Below, piece after piece: positions 23,353 through 31,979 of a stretch of DNA of 32,157 bases (its first letter is position 1; every line of letters begins with the position of its first letter). Location: assembly GCA_028287765.1 (NCBI GenBank), contig JAQBPA010000240.1, positions 1 to 32,157 on the forward strand, written 5' to 3'. This stretch comes from Bacteriovoracaceae bacterium (lineage in GTDB: Bacteria > Bdellovibrionota > UBA2394). The notes beneath the pieces are model-generated. The model did not search any database. It was not told the origin of the DNA and was given only the letters and a program-made list of their open reading frames with translations. A program made the translations under genes and the position numbers.

Positions 23353-24396
23353 TTATTCATAGATTAGCTGGCTGTCGACTGACAGAACAATTTTTCCTTT
23401 TGTCTTTCCGCTTTTAAGGTGATTGACGGCTGCAATAGCCTCTTTAAACGGGTACGCTCGATCAATAAAAGGACGGATCATCCCCATATCTCGCATTTCA
23501 TTTAAAATTAATTTTAAAAGATTCCGATCATCCCACAACCAAATGATATTGAAAGCCATGATGGAACGATTGAGTGGAATCATATCTAGGGGATCGTATT
23601 TAGGTCTGCGGAGATAAGTGAGAGCACTCTTAAACAAATTGAGTCGGTTTCCCACGGGTGCATATTCTGCCGCTCCGTAAACAATAAGGCGTCCAGTTTG
23701 CGCCAGAAGATCAAACGAAATTTTTTGAACTTTTCCGCCGACCGAATCCAACGCAAGATGTAAAGGGCGAGCGCCTAAAATATTCTCTAGATCTTGCTTC
23801 AGATTTTTTGATCTCACAACCACTTCAGAAAAACCAAGATTGTGAAGAAACGGCTTTTTAGATTCTGAGCCAATAGTTCCGATCGGATGCGCGCCGAGTT
23901 TTTTGCAAAAGTTCAATGCAAAATAGCCGACCCCTCCAGCGGCGCTATGAATTAAAACATTTTGTCCGGCCTGCACGTTTCCAAGATGCTTTAGTGCGTA
24001 CCATGCTGTGATCGCTTGTGCGAGGTAGGATGCTCCTTCACCGAAATTCCAATCGTCTGGCAGTCGATCGCAGTAGGCCGGCCAGATATCGATGATTTCT
24101 GAATAGCCGCCAAACTTGGTGAGTCCCATGACTCGATCGCCCGGTTTAAATTCTGAAACTTGGCTGCCGACTTCTTTTACGATTCCAGAAAATTCAAGTC
24201 CTGGAGTAAATTCCCCTTTGGGTGTTGCGGAATAAATTCCAAGAATGGCAAAAATATCTGCAAAGTTGAGGCCCAAACACTTTGTCTCGATTCGAATTTG
24301 ATCCGAAGCTAAGGCTGGCAATTCGAATTCGGTTAAGTGCAGGCGATCGATCGCGCCGGGCTTTCGAACCCGCCATCGTTTATAGCGAGCAGCCAT
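23353..24396 (-). CDS. zinc-independent MDR-family quinone oxidoreductase (VAT1-like)
   Basis: 347 residues, medium-chain dehydrogenase/reductase fold. N-terminal GroES-like domain with GLNFADI, PGLEFSGIVKEVG and PGDRVMGL; Rossmann domain with HSAAGGVG (150-157) binding NADPH; C-terminal YPFKEAIAAVNHLKSGKTKG then KIVLS, typical of quinone oxidoreductases. No structural or catalytic zinc cysteines, in line with the QOR/VAT1 branch. The ATG at 24396 has AAGGAACAG just upstream and follows the diiron gene by eight bases, so the two are likely cotranscribed. Substrate unknown; it may supply or consume reducing power for the diiron protein. Confidence 0.88.
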   Translation of the reverse strand: MAARYKRWRVRKPGAIDRLHLTEFELPALASDQIRIETKCLGLNFADIFAILGIYSATPKGEFTPGLEFSGIVKEVGSQVSEFKPGDRVMGLTKFGGYSEIIDIWPAYCDRLPDDWNFGEGASYLAQAITAWYALKHLGNVQAGQNVLIHSAAGGVGYFALNFCKKLGAHPIGTIGSESKKPFLHNLGFSEVVVRSKNLKQDLENILGARPLHLALDSVGGKVQKISFDLLAQTGRLIVYGAAEYAPVGNRLNLFKSALTYLRRPKYDPLDMIPLNRSIMAFNIIWLWDDRNLLKLILNEMRDMGMIRPFIDRAYPFKEAIAAVNHLKSGKTKGKIVLSVDSQLIYE

Positions 24397-24404
24397 TCTG
24401 TTCC

Positions 24405-26204
24405 TTACGGTGCTTGGGCTGATGCTTGTGATTTCTCTTTTTCACGTCGAGCCAGTATATGACGATTATTTTTAATTTGATAGAAACGAAGGCGGCCTCT
24501 TAAAGTTTCTCGCAAAAGTGCCGTTTCATCTGAACTAAACGAAGAAATTTCGAAACTATTAATGAGTGCCAAGTATCCCCTCTCATCTTCGGAGCCTGGA
24601 ATTTCGGCACCTCGAAAATGATTGAAACCAACATCGATGAGACCTTCGATTTCGGCATTACGTTTTTTTGCAAATTCGAGCTGAGCTAAAGCTTTCGGAC
24701 GCTGGCCCTCGATCCAGCGCGCAAGTCGCGCTCGCTTTTCTGTTCCAATCTGAAGCTCGCGATCAATTTCGGCTTGTCGTTCCGGGGTTGGTTTAAATGC
24801 AGCAAGTTCGGGCTGCTCAGAAGGGGTTTCATATATTTCGATTAAACCTTCAAGAGGAAGGGTCGCTAGATATTTTCGAGTATAATATTCGGTAAAGATA
24901 TGCGTAATAAATACTTCAAAAAGCATGATCGGCATTTTGGTGAATGCTTGACCTTCCGTTCGCGCGTCTTTGTGTTCAGAAAATTCACTCAAAGCTTTTT
25001 TGATCAGTTGAAGTAACCGATTCCAAGGGCGATGACCCAGAAGATAAATGTCTGCAGCGCCAACTACGCCGAGATGTTTAATTTCGTCCTGCATCAATTT
25101 CATGACAAATTGCTTCAATTCTCCCTCGGCATGGGCAGCCATCACGACGTAAACGGACGAAGCATTCCACTCGGTCGACTCACGACTATAAAGATGTTGA
25201 AGGGCAGCATTTTCGTCAGAGGTGACAGGACTTACAACGGTTGGGTTAGCTCGCGACGGTTTCGTCCCCGTGATTTTTTCGATCATACTTTCAAATCCAT
25301 CTGCATGACGATCTTCTTCTCGGCACCAAGGACTTTCACACCAGGCAATTCTGTGTTCTTTTGCGTAATTGCGCTGCTCTTCATTTTTGCCCATGAATCT
25401 TCCAAGCGTAGGAAGTAGAAAGCGAAAGCCTCTACCACTTTCTGCGGAATAACCCGCAATAGGATCTTCAATTTCCATAGCGACTTTCATGACCGCTGCG
25501 AGGTCAAGCGGAGACATATCGACGACTTGATACGGATTGATGTTTTTAACGGGCGTAGGCTTCCACGTTCGCATGGTGAAATGCTTGTCTTTGAAGAGAT
25601 GATGAAAACCCCAGAATGCATAAACATTTTCGTCGAAGACTTGAGTGCTATAAGACTCCTTCACAATTTTGTGAATTTTATAAAGCGTTCGGGGGAGCGC
25701 AATGATTTGTTGAAAAAGATATTTCATTTGTGAAGGAGCGTCGGGAAGTATTTTTGTAAATGCTTTCGTTGCATTTTCTAAATCTTCTCTCGCATCGGGA
25801 TCGTTTAAGACTTTGGTCATTGCGGCGTCGATTTTTTCAAGCTGCTCTCCAGTTTTATCACCCAAAGCTTCAGCTAATTTTTCGCGTGCAGCCTTGGCAA
25901 GTCCCGGAGGCGCATCCTTTGCGATAAATTTATAATAGAGATAGATGGAGAAGGCCGGGGCTTCAGTGACCTGATCAAACGTGAGAGCGGGATCGACAAC
26001 TAATTTCGATATTTTTTCAGAGGCCTTTTCAACTTTACGAGATTTTTGAAGCGCCAAAACAATTGATCGACACAGATTTTCATTTTCGTAATTGAAGCCT
26101 TTGATCGCTGCATAGGTCGAGCGCATGGGTTCAAAGCAAATGACGACAGCGATCAAAAGGATGATCCAAAATTGAAAAGAAATTTTACGCACACCCTTGC
26201 CCAT
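24405..26204 (-). CDS. signal-anchored diiron protein with acyl-ACP-desaturase-like motifs
   Basis: 599 residues. The N terminus (ISFQFWIILLIAVVICFEPM) is a signal anchor. The long helical middle contains PW293CREE297DRH300, which matches the W..EE.RH helix of acyl-ACP-desaturase-type ferritin-like proteins, and QD373E374IKH377, matching their DExRH helix. E345, 29 residues before, is a candidate third-helix ligand, and the first-helix Glu is not certain. The protein is much longer than plant-type desaturases (about 360 residues), with a 170-residue N-terminal helical region and a charged C-terminal tail. The reaction could be fatty-acid or other oxidation; this is inference from the motifs. 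The ATG at 26204 has AAGGGATAAAAA upstream. A decayed partial paralogue lies at 30985-31119. Confidence 0.72.
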   Translation of the reverse strand: MGKGVRKISFQFWIILLIAVVICFEPMRSTYAAIKGFNYENENLCRSIVLALQKSRKVEKASEKISKLVVDPALTFDQVTEAPAFSIYLYYKFIAKDAPPGLAKAAREKLAEALGDKTGEQLEKIDAAMTKVLNDPDAREDLENATKAFTKILPDAPSQMKYLFQQIIALPRTLYKIHKIVKESYSTQVFDENVYAFWGFHHLFKDKHFTMRTWKPTPVKNINPYQVVDMSPLDLAAVMKVAMEIEDPIAGYSAESGRGFRFLLPTLGRFMGKNEEQRNYAKEHRIAWCESPWCREEDRHADGFESMIEKITGTKPSRANPTVVSPVTSDENAALQHLYSRESTEWNASSVYVVMAAHAEGELKQFVMKLMQDEIKHLGVVGAADIYLLGHRPWNRLLQLIKKALSEFSEHKDARTEGQAFTKMPIMLFEVFITHIFTEYYTRKYLATLPLEGLIEIYETPSEQPELAAFKPTPERQAEIDRELQIGTEKRARLARWIEGQRPKALAQLEFAKKRNAEIEGLIDVGFNHFRGAEIPGSEDERGYLALINSFEISSFSSDETALLRETLRGRLRFYQIKNNRHILARREKEKSQASAQAP

Positions 26205-26290
26205 TTTTTATCCCTTAAGCCACGGATCATGACACAGGATTACAGCAAGGCAATGTTTTTTATTCGTCGAGCCTAGAGAGGATTAGCCGT

Positions 26291-27199
26291 TTACAAATGT
26301 CCGACGATCGAAAGTGCGTTACGACTTTTAATATCGGTTGGATGTCCACCGCGCGAAGGACTAGCAGCTCTGATGATTGGATATTTGAATGAAAGTCCTT
26401 TAATTGCCGAGCTTTCGTCTGCACGGACAAAGTGAAGAACATGACGAACCTGCAATTGATTATGCCCCCAAGTGCTAAGCGCAAGCTCTTTTAGGACGGG
26501 TGCGGAAGTGTCACTTAAATCTAAGACAAGCAAATTACTGGAATTACTGTTTCCAAAGACAAAGTAGTTTGAATCGTCAGACGGAATAATTTCATTGGGT
26601 AACTGTTCATTAACGAAGCTTCTCGCAATGACTTTGGAAGCACGGATATCGACCACTTGAATCTGAGTTTTATTACCCACTCTCTCAGATGCTACTAGGT
26701 ATTTATGGTCGGCACTGATGACTTCATTAAAAAGTTTCGGCTGTGGTTTTGGTTGAAGCCAATCGCCAAATGGAGTCGCATTGAAGGTTCGTAGTTCAAA
26801 CATTTCTCCTTTGCCGCCTGAAGGTCGTGCGATCTTGAGTACGAGGGGACTTCTGAGACTGTGATCTCCTTCTGCACTTTTCAATCCTTGGAAGTTTAAA
26901 ACTCGATCTACTCGATTTTGTGCAGTTCCCCAATTTCCAAGATTCTCTACGTTCGCTATTTCAATTCCATTTGCGGATTCATTTATAACCGTCATGGAAT
27001 AATGGTTTTTTAAAGTCCCAAGCAAAACCGATTTGCCGTCAGCGGACCAAACAACTCTGCTTACTGGTTCATGAGCGCGAGCAATCCACTGAGCCACGGA
27101 TGTTTGCAAATTTTGACTGACGTGTTCGGGAGCCAGAGATGAAACATCAGAACCACAACTCGTTGTAAGGACGACCCAAGATATTAAAGTGAAAACCAT
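26291..27199 (-). CDS. lipoprotein with beta-propeller-like repeats
   Basis: 302 residues from the ATG at 27199, which has TGGAGG four bases upstream. Signal peptide MVFTLISWVVL with lipobox TTSC, so lipid-anchored. Repeated short strands of the kind VVWSADGKSVLLGT, VISADHKYLVASE, IIPSDDSNYFVFGN resemble TolB/WD40-like propeller blades. The Ser/Asp after the lipid Cys (CGSD) could favour inner-membrane retention if E. coli-like sorting applies. Function unknown. A longer frame to 27280 lacks a ribosome binding site and hides the signal. Confidence 0.75.
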   Translation of the reverse strand: MVFTLISWVVLTTSCGSDVSSLAPEHVSQNLQTSVAQWIARAHEPVSRVVWSADGKSVLLGTLKNHYSMTVINESANGIEIANVENLGNWGTAQNRVDRVLNFQGLKSAEGDHSLRSPLVLKIARPSGGKGEMFELRTFNATPFGDWLQPKPQPKLFNEVISADHKYLVASERVGNKTQIQVVDIRASKVIARSFVNEQLPNEIIPSDDSNYFVFGNSNSSNLLVLDLSDTSAPVLKELALSTWGHNQLQVRHVLHFVRADESSAIKGLSFKYPIIRAASPSRGGHPTDIKSRNALSIVGHL

Positions 27200-27310
27200 A
27201 AATCCTCCATTCAGTTCTCGACTAGCAGTCTTCAGCTTTCGGGGCAATACATCCCCGATCACTATTCGAATTTTACTCAAACCTTATCAGGTGCTCTCGT
27301 TCTGCTCGGC

Positions 27311-27568
27311 ATGCACAGATATTTTTTTACACATTACAAAGGACGCCCAATTCCCAAAAAATATCCGTATCTCGCCATTCTTGCTTCAATCGTAGGAGTA
27401 AATTTGCTCGTGGAATACAAGGATGGAATTTACTACAAACATCCTCTGGATTGGCCCGACATAGAGGCTGGCGTGATAGGAGGCGTTCTGGCGTTTCCGA
27501 TTCTTTGGGCATCCGACAACTTCGCGCATTACCGACTTAAGCGGATATATCTGCGAGATGGGCGTTAG
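27311..27568 (+). CDS. small two-TM membrane protein, start uncertain
   Basis: 85 residues with two hydrophobic segments (YLAILASIVGVNLLVEY and AGVIGGVLAFPILWASDNF). Unknown family. The ATG at 27311 has no ribosome binding site. The frame stays open back to 27188 without ATG, GTG or TTG, and the upstream sequence reads like more protein (FTQTLSGALVLLG). It may be a gene with an unusual start, or the 3' remnant of a longer gene cut off at its 5' end where the divergent lipoprotein begins. Confidence 0.5.
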   Translation: MHRYFFTHYKGRPIPKKYPYLAILASIVGVNLLVEYKDGIYYKHPLDWPDIEAGVIGGVLAFPILWASDNFAHYRLKRIYLRDGR

Positions 27569-27572
27569 TGGG

Positions 27573-27600
27573 AAAAAAGGGGTCAGAGTAATTTTCTCTT
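27573..27600 (+). other. short tag resembling transposase-associated repeat end
   Basis: AAAAAAGGGGTCAGAGTAA followed by TTTTCTCTT lies just after the small membrane gene. In my recollection GGGGTCAGAGT followed by a T-rich run is often found at the ends of single-strand transposase (TnpA_REP/RAYT-like) elements. No transposase gene is present here, so at most this is a scar. The rest of 27601-27777 holds a perfect 12-bp palindrome (GATTGATCAATC, 27654-27665) and a short minus-strand reading frame. Confidence 0.3.
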
Positions 27601-27646
27601 GGTGCCCAGCTTTAATCGCAGAGGTACACTAAACTAGTCTCAAACC

Positions 27647-27736
27647 TTAGGTTGATTGATCAATCGTATCTCTAAGCTCTTGAAATGATTCAGACGCTAC
27701 TCGCACGTAAGCTAAATCAAGGTCGTGGCCTGGCAT
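27647..27736 (-). pseudogene. possible 3' remnant of a minus-strand gene
   Basis: A 29-residue reading from ATG 27736 (MPGHDLDLAYVRVASESFQE then LRDTIDQST) looks coding in composition. The same frame stays open upstream, without a usable start, past 27840 under the helicase's first codons. It may be the tail of a gene whose 5' part was replaced by the helicase gene, or chance. No family recognised. Confidence 0.25.
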
Positions 27737-27777
27737 AAGAATTGCATATTTACCTTCTGATGGTCGGCGGGTTTCAA

Positions 27778-30099
27778 GTGCGTAAAATTTGTATTTTTTT
27801 AGGCTGCAGTCTTCTTTCTTTGCAGACGGTCGTTGCTGGGTCGGATTGCCTCGAAAAAATGTCGAAGCTCGGCCGTCTATTACATACCTCCATTTTACCG
27901 ACGACGGGAATGGCGCTTCTCAAAGGTAAAGCGAATTCCGATCGCCGAGTGGTTGAAACAGAAGAGCTGCTTCGATTGTCTGGTTTTAAAAATGCGCCAG
28001 ATATTGAGATAAGAGTTTTTCCTCATCTGAAAGAACCCCATTTTACAAAATCATCCGAAGTCTACACCTTACAATTGCCTCCTCATTATTACGAAGTAGA
28101 CGAATCGACTGTCCGAAGATTTTTAGTGGGCCACCCTCTTCATCCTCAAATTCAAAGCGCCGAAATAAAGAAAATTAAAAGGCAACTGGGAGAGCCAGAA
28201 TATCAGCCCCGCCAAGTCCAGTTAGAGGCAGCCAAAGCTTTTAAAGAGACGATCGCGAAAGACGGCCGTTCATTCCTGCTCGTAAGTCCGACATCGACCG
28301 GAAAAACTTATGTGATCAAAGAAGCACTCAAAGAATTTCTTAAGCTTCCTCGAAAATTGCATTGGATCGTCGTCGACGAAACTTATCTTCTTCACCAACT
28401 CGCCGATGAAGTCAGATCCATCCAGCGGAACTCATCCATTCAATTCGACCTCGAAACTTGGGGAGATGAGCAAACAGCACCTCCATTAAGCGAATTGGCT
28501 AAAAAAATATCCGGCGGGCTCTCTCGTCCGCTTGTGATTGTGACAACCATTCAATCTCTTCGCAACCGGCATCAAACATCGATCGATAATATTTCTACCA
28601 TTCGTTCGATTCAAAAAAATTTAGGCTCTATCACTTACGATGAAATTCATAATGCAGGTGCCGAGCAGGCACTTGAAATGCTAAACGCTTTTCATTTTGA
28701 TTCTGAGGCCCATAGTTTTTTATTTGGTTCAACCGCTACGCCTGTTCATCGCTTAATTAATATTCAGAAGCTTTTTGGAGAAAATGCATTTTGGACCTAT
28801 ATCGATACCGCCGAAGAATTTCGTACTAACAAAGGTCATTTTCAGCGAGATGAAGACCAGATCCTTTTACAACTTAAACTCGCTATGAAAGAAGGAGATA
28901 TTACTCCGTTTGGCCAGATTCATATATTCGGTAAGTGGCTGATACCCGAAGATATAGAATTATTTATTAAACCTTCTCCAGAAGATCATTTTCGTTCTTT
29001 GAATCCCCTGGCTTATCCTTATATTTTTAATGCCATTCGACCCATCATTGAGGCCAATCGAATGGGAGCCATTTCTACAACGTCCATTGATGAAGCTGAA
29101 AGACTTGCGGAGGTTATGAATCGTGCATTCGAGAGTCGTAAGTTTGCCGCCTTCCATTCTTCTTTATCTCCAGATGAAGAAACACGCATTCTCACTCAAT
29201 TTAAGAAAAATGAAATCAATTATCTGGTGACCGTCGGCCGACTTTCGGAAGGAGCTGATTTCCCAGCACTCTCCGCCTATATTGATTTTCGTAGTGTGAT
29301 GTCGACCAAAACATTCTTACAAAAAGTTGGTCGGACCGGACGTCTTTACGCCGGTAAGCCAAGCTCAACGATTGGATTGTTTTTCGATATGAATGAAAAT
29401 AAGGCGGGAAGACTTCTCTCCTCTTTGGCTGAGAATGATGAATTTGAAGCAGCCGTTCGATTACATCGAGATGAAGAGAAAGATGAAACACCTTCTTCAG
29501 GTAGCCGCCGCAAAAAGAGTAAAAATCGACCGGAAGGAGTACAAAAAAAGAATTTTTGGACAGATTCTGTATTCAAACAATTTCATAGCGATGAGTTCGT
29601 TAATCTTAGCTCGAGAGATCTAAAGCGCGCAGTGGACGATAGGTTTTTCCAGAGGGATGTTCAAAGTGAATTAGAGGAGCGCGAATTAGAAACACAGTTT
29701 TATGAACAAATCACTAGACTTGGCACAATGCTTAAATGGAAACCTTATCGATTTGCCATCGTTCTTGAACGTATTTTAAATTATGAAAATCCCGTACCCA
29801 TCGAAGCTCTTTCAAAGGAATATAAATTAGGTTTTAGAACCGTCCAGATGGCTGAAAGCGAGTTGAGGCAGCAACTTAAAAGAATTCTTATCCGGCTTAA
29901 GGAAGAAGGAGAAATACCTCATGCAATTCATAGATTTTATCATTTCGATAAACCGCCTGTTGAAATCGTCGACTTTGAAAAAAAGCAACAGCTCCAGCTA
30001 CGACAAGCACTAGAAGCAGCGGAAAGTGCGGAAAGGGAACAAAGAATTAGAGACTATGTGGTGGAATATTGGAAAGAACATGCGGAGCTTCATCATTGA
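27778..30099 (+). CDS. SF2 (DEAD/DEAH, ResIII-type) helicase with signal-peptide-like N terminus
   Basis: 773 residues from GTG 27778. Helicase motifs in order: Q-like YQPRQ, Walker A SPTSTGKT (170-177), D288-E-I-H291, STATP (318-322), GRLSEGADFPAL and QKVGRTGR (515-522). The ATP-dependent translocase core is complete. The C terminus is charged and coiled, with an HTH-like segment (IEALSKEYKLGFRTVQMAES). Unusually, the N terminus reads VRKICIFLGCSLLSLQTVVA then GSD, a textbook signal peptide, unlike cytosolic helicases. Other starts (ATG 27760, TTG 27742) keep this segment. None has a strong ribosome binding site. Either the protein is exported or membrane-tethered, or the true start lies farther in. 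Nucleic-acid substrate unknown. Confidence 0.85.
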   Translation: MRKICIFLGCSLLSLQTVVAGSDCLEKMSKLGRLLHTSILPTTGMALLKGKANSDRRVVETEELLRLSGFKNAPDIEIRVFPHLKEPHFTKSSEVYTLQLPPHYYEVDESTVRRFLVGHPLHPQIQSAEIKKIKRQLGEPEYQPRQVQLEAAKAFKETIAKDGRSFLLVSPTSTGKTYVIKEALKEFLKLPRKLHWIVVDETYLLHQLADEVRSIQRNSSIQFDLETWGDEQTAPPLSELAKKISGGLSRPLVIVTTIQSLRNRHQTSIDNISTIRSIQKNLGSITYDEIHNAGAEQALEMLNAFHFDSEAHSFLFGSTATPVHRLINIQKLFGENAFWTYIDTAEEFRTNKGHFQRDEDQILLQLKLAMKEGDITPFGQIHIFGKWLIPEDIELFIKPSPEDHFRSLNPLAYPYIFNAIRPIIEANRMGAISTTSIDEAERLAEVMNRAFESRKFAAFHSSLSPDEETRILTQFKKNEINYLVTVGRLSEGADFPALSAYIDFRSVMSTKTFLQKVGRTGRLYAGKPSSTIGLFFDMNENKAGRLLSSLAENDEFEAAVRLHRDEEKDETPSSGSRRKKSKNRPEGVQKKNFWTDSVFKQFHSDEFVNLSSRDLKRAVDDRFFQRDVQSELEERELETQFYEQITRLGTMLKWKPYRFAIVLERILNYENPVPIEALSKEYKLGFRTVQMAESELRQQLKRILIRLKEEGEIPHAIHRFYHFDKPPVEIVDFEKKQQLQLRQALEAAESAEREQRIRDYVVEYWKEHAELHH

Positions 30100-30236
30100 A
30101 GTTTACTTCTATGTTTTTGAAGGGGGGAAAATCGCCGCGGCACCACCCGCGAGACTTCTCTGGGCAATACCGCCCCATCCGAGTCCCAGCCGACTGAAAA
30201 AAAATCTGAATTTTCCAAAATTTTTAGAAATGCTGA

Positions 30237-30767
30237 TTAACGTTTAGAAACGCATCCATCTCTTAGAAAATTGATTGTGGCTATTGCCTTTGTGCCATTG
30301 CTTTGAGCTGAAGACTCACTTCCCTCCACAAGCTCATGATATTCTGCCTTTGCTAACTCTGACGAAATTACACGAATCCTAACTTGCTCGATGATATGAA
30401 CTTCAGGTCGCCCAGCGGCATCCTTTCCGTACGGTTTGATTTCGGTAAGTACCGACGTCTCAACGGAATCCGAAGGCGAACTACATTGCCATACGAGCTG
30501 ATGTCCCTTTGAAACACTACAGGTCATATTTTTTGCCAAAGTAACATCAGTAAATTTTGATTCATTCGACTCGAATCCTCCAGGTCGCTGTGTGTACTTC
30601 AATTCAAATTTATCTTTATTGGTTGAACTCTCAAGGAGTTCAAGCTTTCGAAAATCTCCATCGTCTTTCAGTTCGTCTTGAATGCAAACGAAGGTTTCAA
30701 CACAAAAACATGCATTCGAAAAACTAAAAAAAACACCGGTGAAGTAGGCAAAGAAAGTTTTTGTCAT
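30237..30767 (-). CDS. exported cysteine-containing protein of unknown function
   Basis: 176 residues. Two adjacent ATG codons (30770 and 30767) follow AGGAGGG; the second has the better spacing. The signal peptide (MTKTFFAYFTGVFFSFSNACFC) is followed by a strand-rich domain with cysteines in the mature part (ETFVCIQDEL, MTCSVSKG, WQCSSPS, DGCVSKR), compatible with two disulfides. Probably periplasmic. No family recognised. Confidence 0.72.
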   Translation of the reverse strand: MTKTFFAYFTGVFFSFSNACFCVETFVCIQDELKDDGDFRKLELLESSTNKDKFELKYTQRPGGFESNESKFTDVTLAKNMTCSVSKGHQLVWQCSSPSDSVETSVLTEIKPYGKDAAGRPEVHIIEQVRIRVISSELAKAEYHELVEGSESSAQSNGTKAIATINFLRDGCVSKR

Positions 30768-30984
30768 CATCCCTCCTGAAGGTCAAAGAACCAGAATATT
30801 AGCGATGTCAACAATGACATTCATGCAAGGATCTTTTCTAATTTATCGGAAATGACCGAGGTAAAATCAGAAATAGTCGGTACCCGCTTAGGCGAGTCCA
30901 GAATTGTTTCGCTTTGCATTCTCGCGAGGACAAAACTTTTTCTGTTTTACGAGATACCGTCCGATATGAGCGATCGAATCAAGA

Positions 30985-31119
30985 AATTTCAGCGCCTCGA
31001 AAATTATTGAAACCTGCATCGATGAGACCTTCAATTTCAGCAGTATATTTTTTGCAAATTCAAGCTGAGCCAAAGCTTTTGTGCGCTGGCCTTCTTTCCA
31101 ACGAGCAAGTCGCGCTCGC
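30985..31119 (-). pseudogene. frameshifted fragment of a second diiron-protein gene
   Basis: This segment aligns by eye with 24600-24735, inside the diiron gene, at about 85% identity over about 135 bases. It begins in frame as ARLARWKEGQRTKALAQLEF, against ARLARWIEGQRPKALAQLEF in the intact protein (residues about 498-517). A one-base loss in the T tract (T6 here, T7 in the intact gene, near 31053) then shifts the frame, and homology continues in the other frame (…EIEGLIDVGFNHF region). No larger part of the copy is evident. It follows the stop of the gene at 31128-31979. The interval 30768-31127 otherwise holds no gene that I can see. Confidence 0.75.
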
Positions 31120-31127
31120 CGAACTCT

Positions 31128-31979
31128 TTAGCGAGCAGCAACGTTCGGTAGAAACGCAGTAGTCTGGCTGATAATCGGCTCAGCGTCTTTGTCGGTAGCA
31201 TCGAGATTATTTTTTTCAAGAAGCAAGAGAGGTATCCAACCCTTCGCTAGGTGAGGATCATTTTTCTCTAACATATCTAAATATTGATCATGCGATTTTT
31301 GATTGAACGTCTTTTTTTGACCCCCATCAGGTTTCAAAATAGTGGCCAACCGAACTCGCTCGTTTGCGTTTCGATAAAAATACAAACTTGCTTCGCCTTT
31401 TTTCGGATTTACGATTTGCATCTCTTTGATCGATGCTACTCGCAATTGAGGGATGGCAACGGCAGATTCTCGATAAGTTTGAACGGACTGACCCTTAAGT
31501 TTACTTTTTAACCACTCCCAAAGTTTTACATCTGCGCCACGAATGTCTCCAAAACCTCCATCAAATAAAACATTCAATTCTGTTTGGTCCTGATTGAATG
31601 CCAAAATTCTTGCAGGAACATCCAAAACCGACGTCTGAATATTTCTCGTCCAGCGCTGAATTGTAATTTCATTTGAATAATCATCAGCATGGTTGGATGG
31701 AATTGTTACCGCGATCGCGATATAATCTACGCGAAGTGCTCCCGGCCGTTGTGGTAGTTTTCTGAGTTCAACTGTCAATAAGCGATCGCCCTTATTTCCT
31801 TCCACTTGAATGTGAAGACCATCCGTAGTGCTTGGTCGAACGAGTGACGTGGATTCAGATGGAAGTAGACCTAACGAATGAGCGCAAACGATATGGGCCA
31901 AATCCACACTGTGGTCCTCCCAGTAGGGCGAAGACACAATATTCATCCAAAGACCTAAATGTATTGCAAAGCTCGGCAT
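31128..31979 (-). CDS. protein of unknown function
   Basis: 283 residues. The ATG at 31979 has AAGGGG six to seven bases upstream. There is no clear signal peptide: the N terminus (PSFAIHLGLWMNIVSSPYWE) is weakly hydrophobic with aromatic residues and is followed by a His/Cys-containing segment (DHSVDLAHIVCAHSLGLLP) that might bind metal. The rest alternates strands (LLTVELRKLPQRPGALRVDY) and polar helices. The stop at 31128 lies next to the diiron-gene fragment. I see no gene in 31980-32157 apart from an eight-base CCGTACGG palindrome. Confidence 0.65.
   Translation of the reverse strand: MPSFAIHLGLWMNIVSSPYWEDHSVDLAHIVCAHSLGLLPSESTSLVRPSTTDGLHIQVEGNKGDRLLTVELRKLPQRPGALRVDYIAIAVTIPSNHADDYSNEITIQRWTRNIQTSVLDVPARILAFNQDQTELNVLFDGGFGDIRGADVKLWEWLKSKLKGQSVQTYRESAVAIPQLRVASIKEMQIVNPKKGEASLYFYRNANERVRLATILKPDGGQKKTFNQKSHDQYLDMLEKNDPHLAKGWIPLLLLEKNNLDATDKDAEPIISQTTAFLPNVAAR

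Noticed and set aside
25032-25418. 128-codon plus-strand frame inside the diiron gene
   Set aside because: Lies over the diiron motifs on the other strand, so it is a shadow.
30888-31073. 61-codon minus-strand frame at the diiron fragment
   Set aside because: Its first residues match the intact diiron protein, but the rest is the frameshifted continuation; treated as pseudogene, not a gene.
31908-31979. Signal peptide at the start of the protein 31128-31979
   Set aside because: No charged n-region and the hydrophobic stretch is broken by polar and aromatic residues, so export was not claimed.
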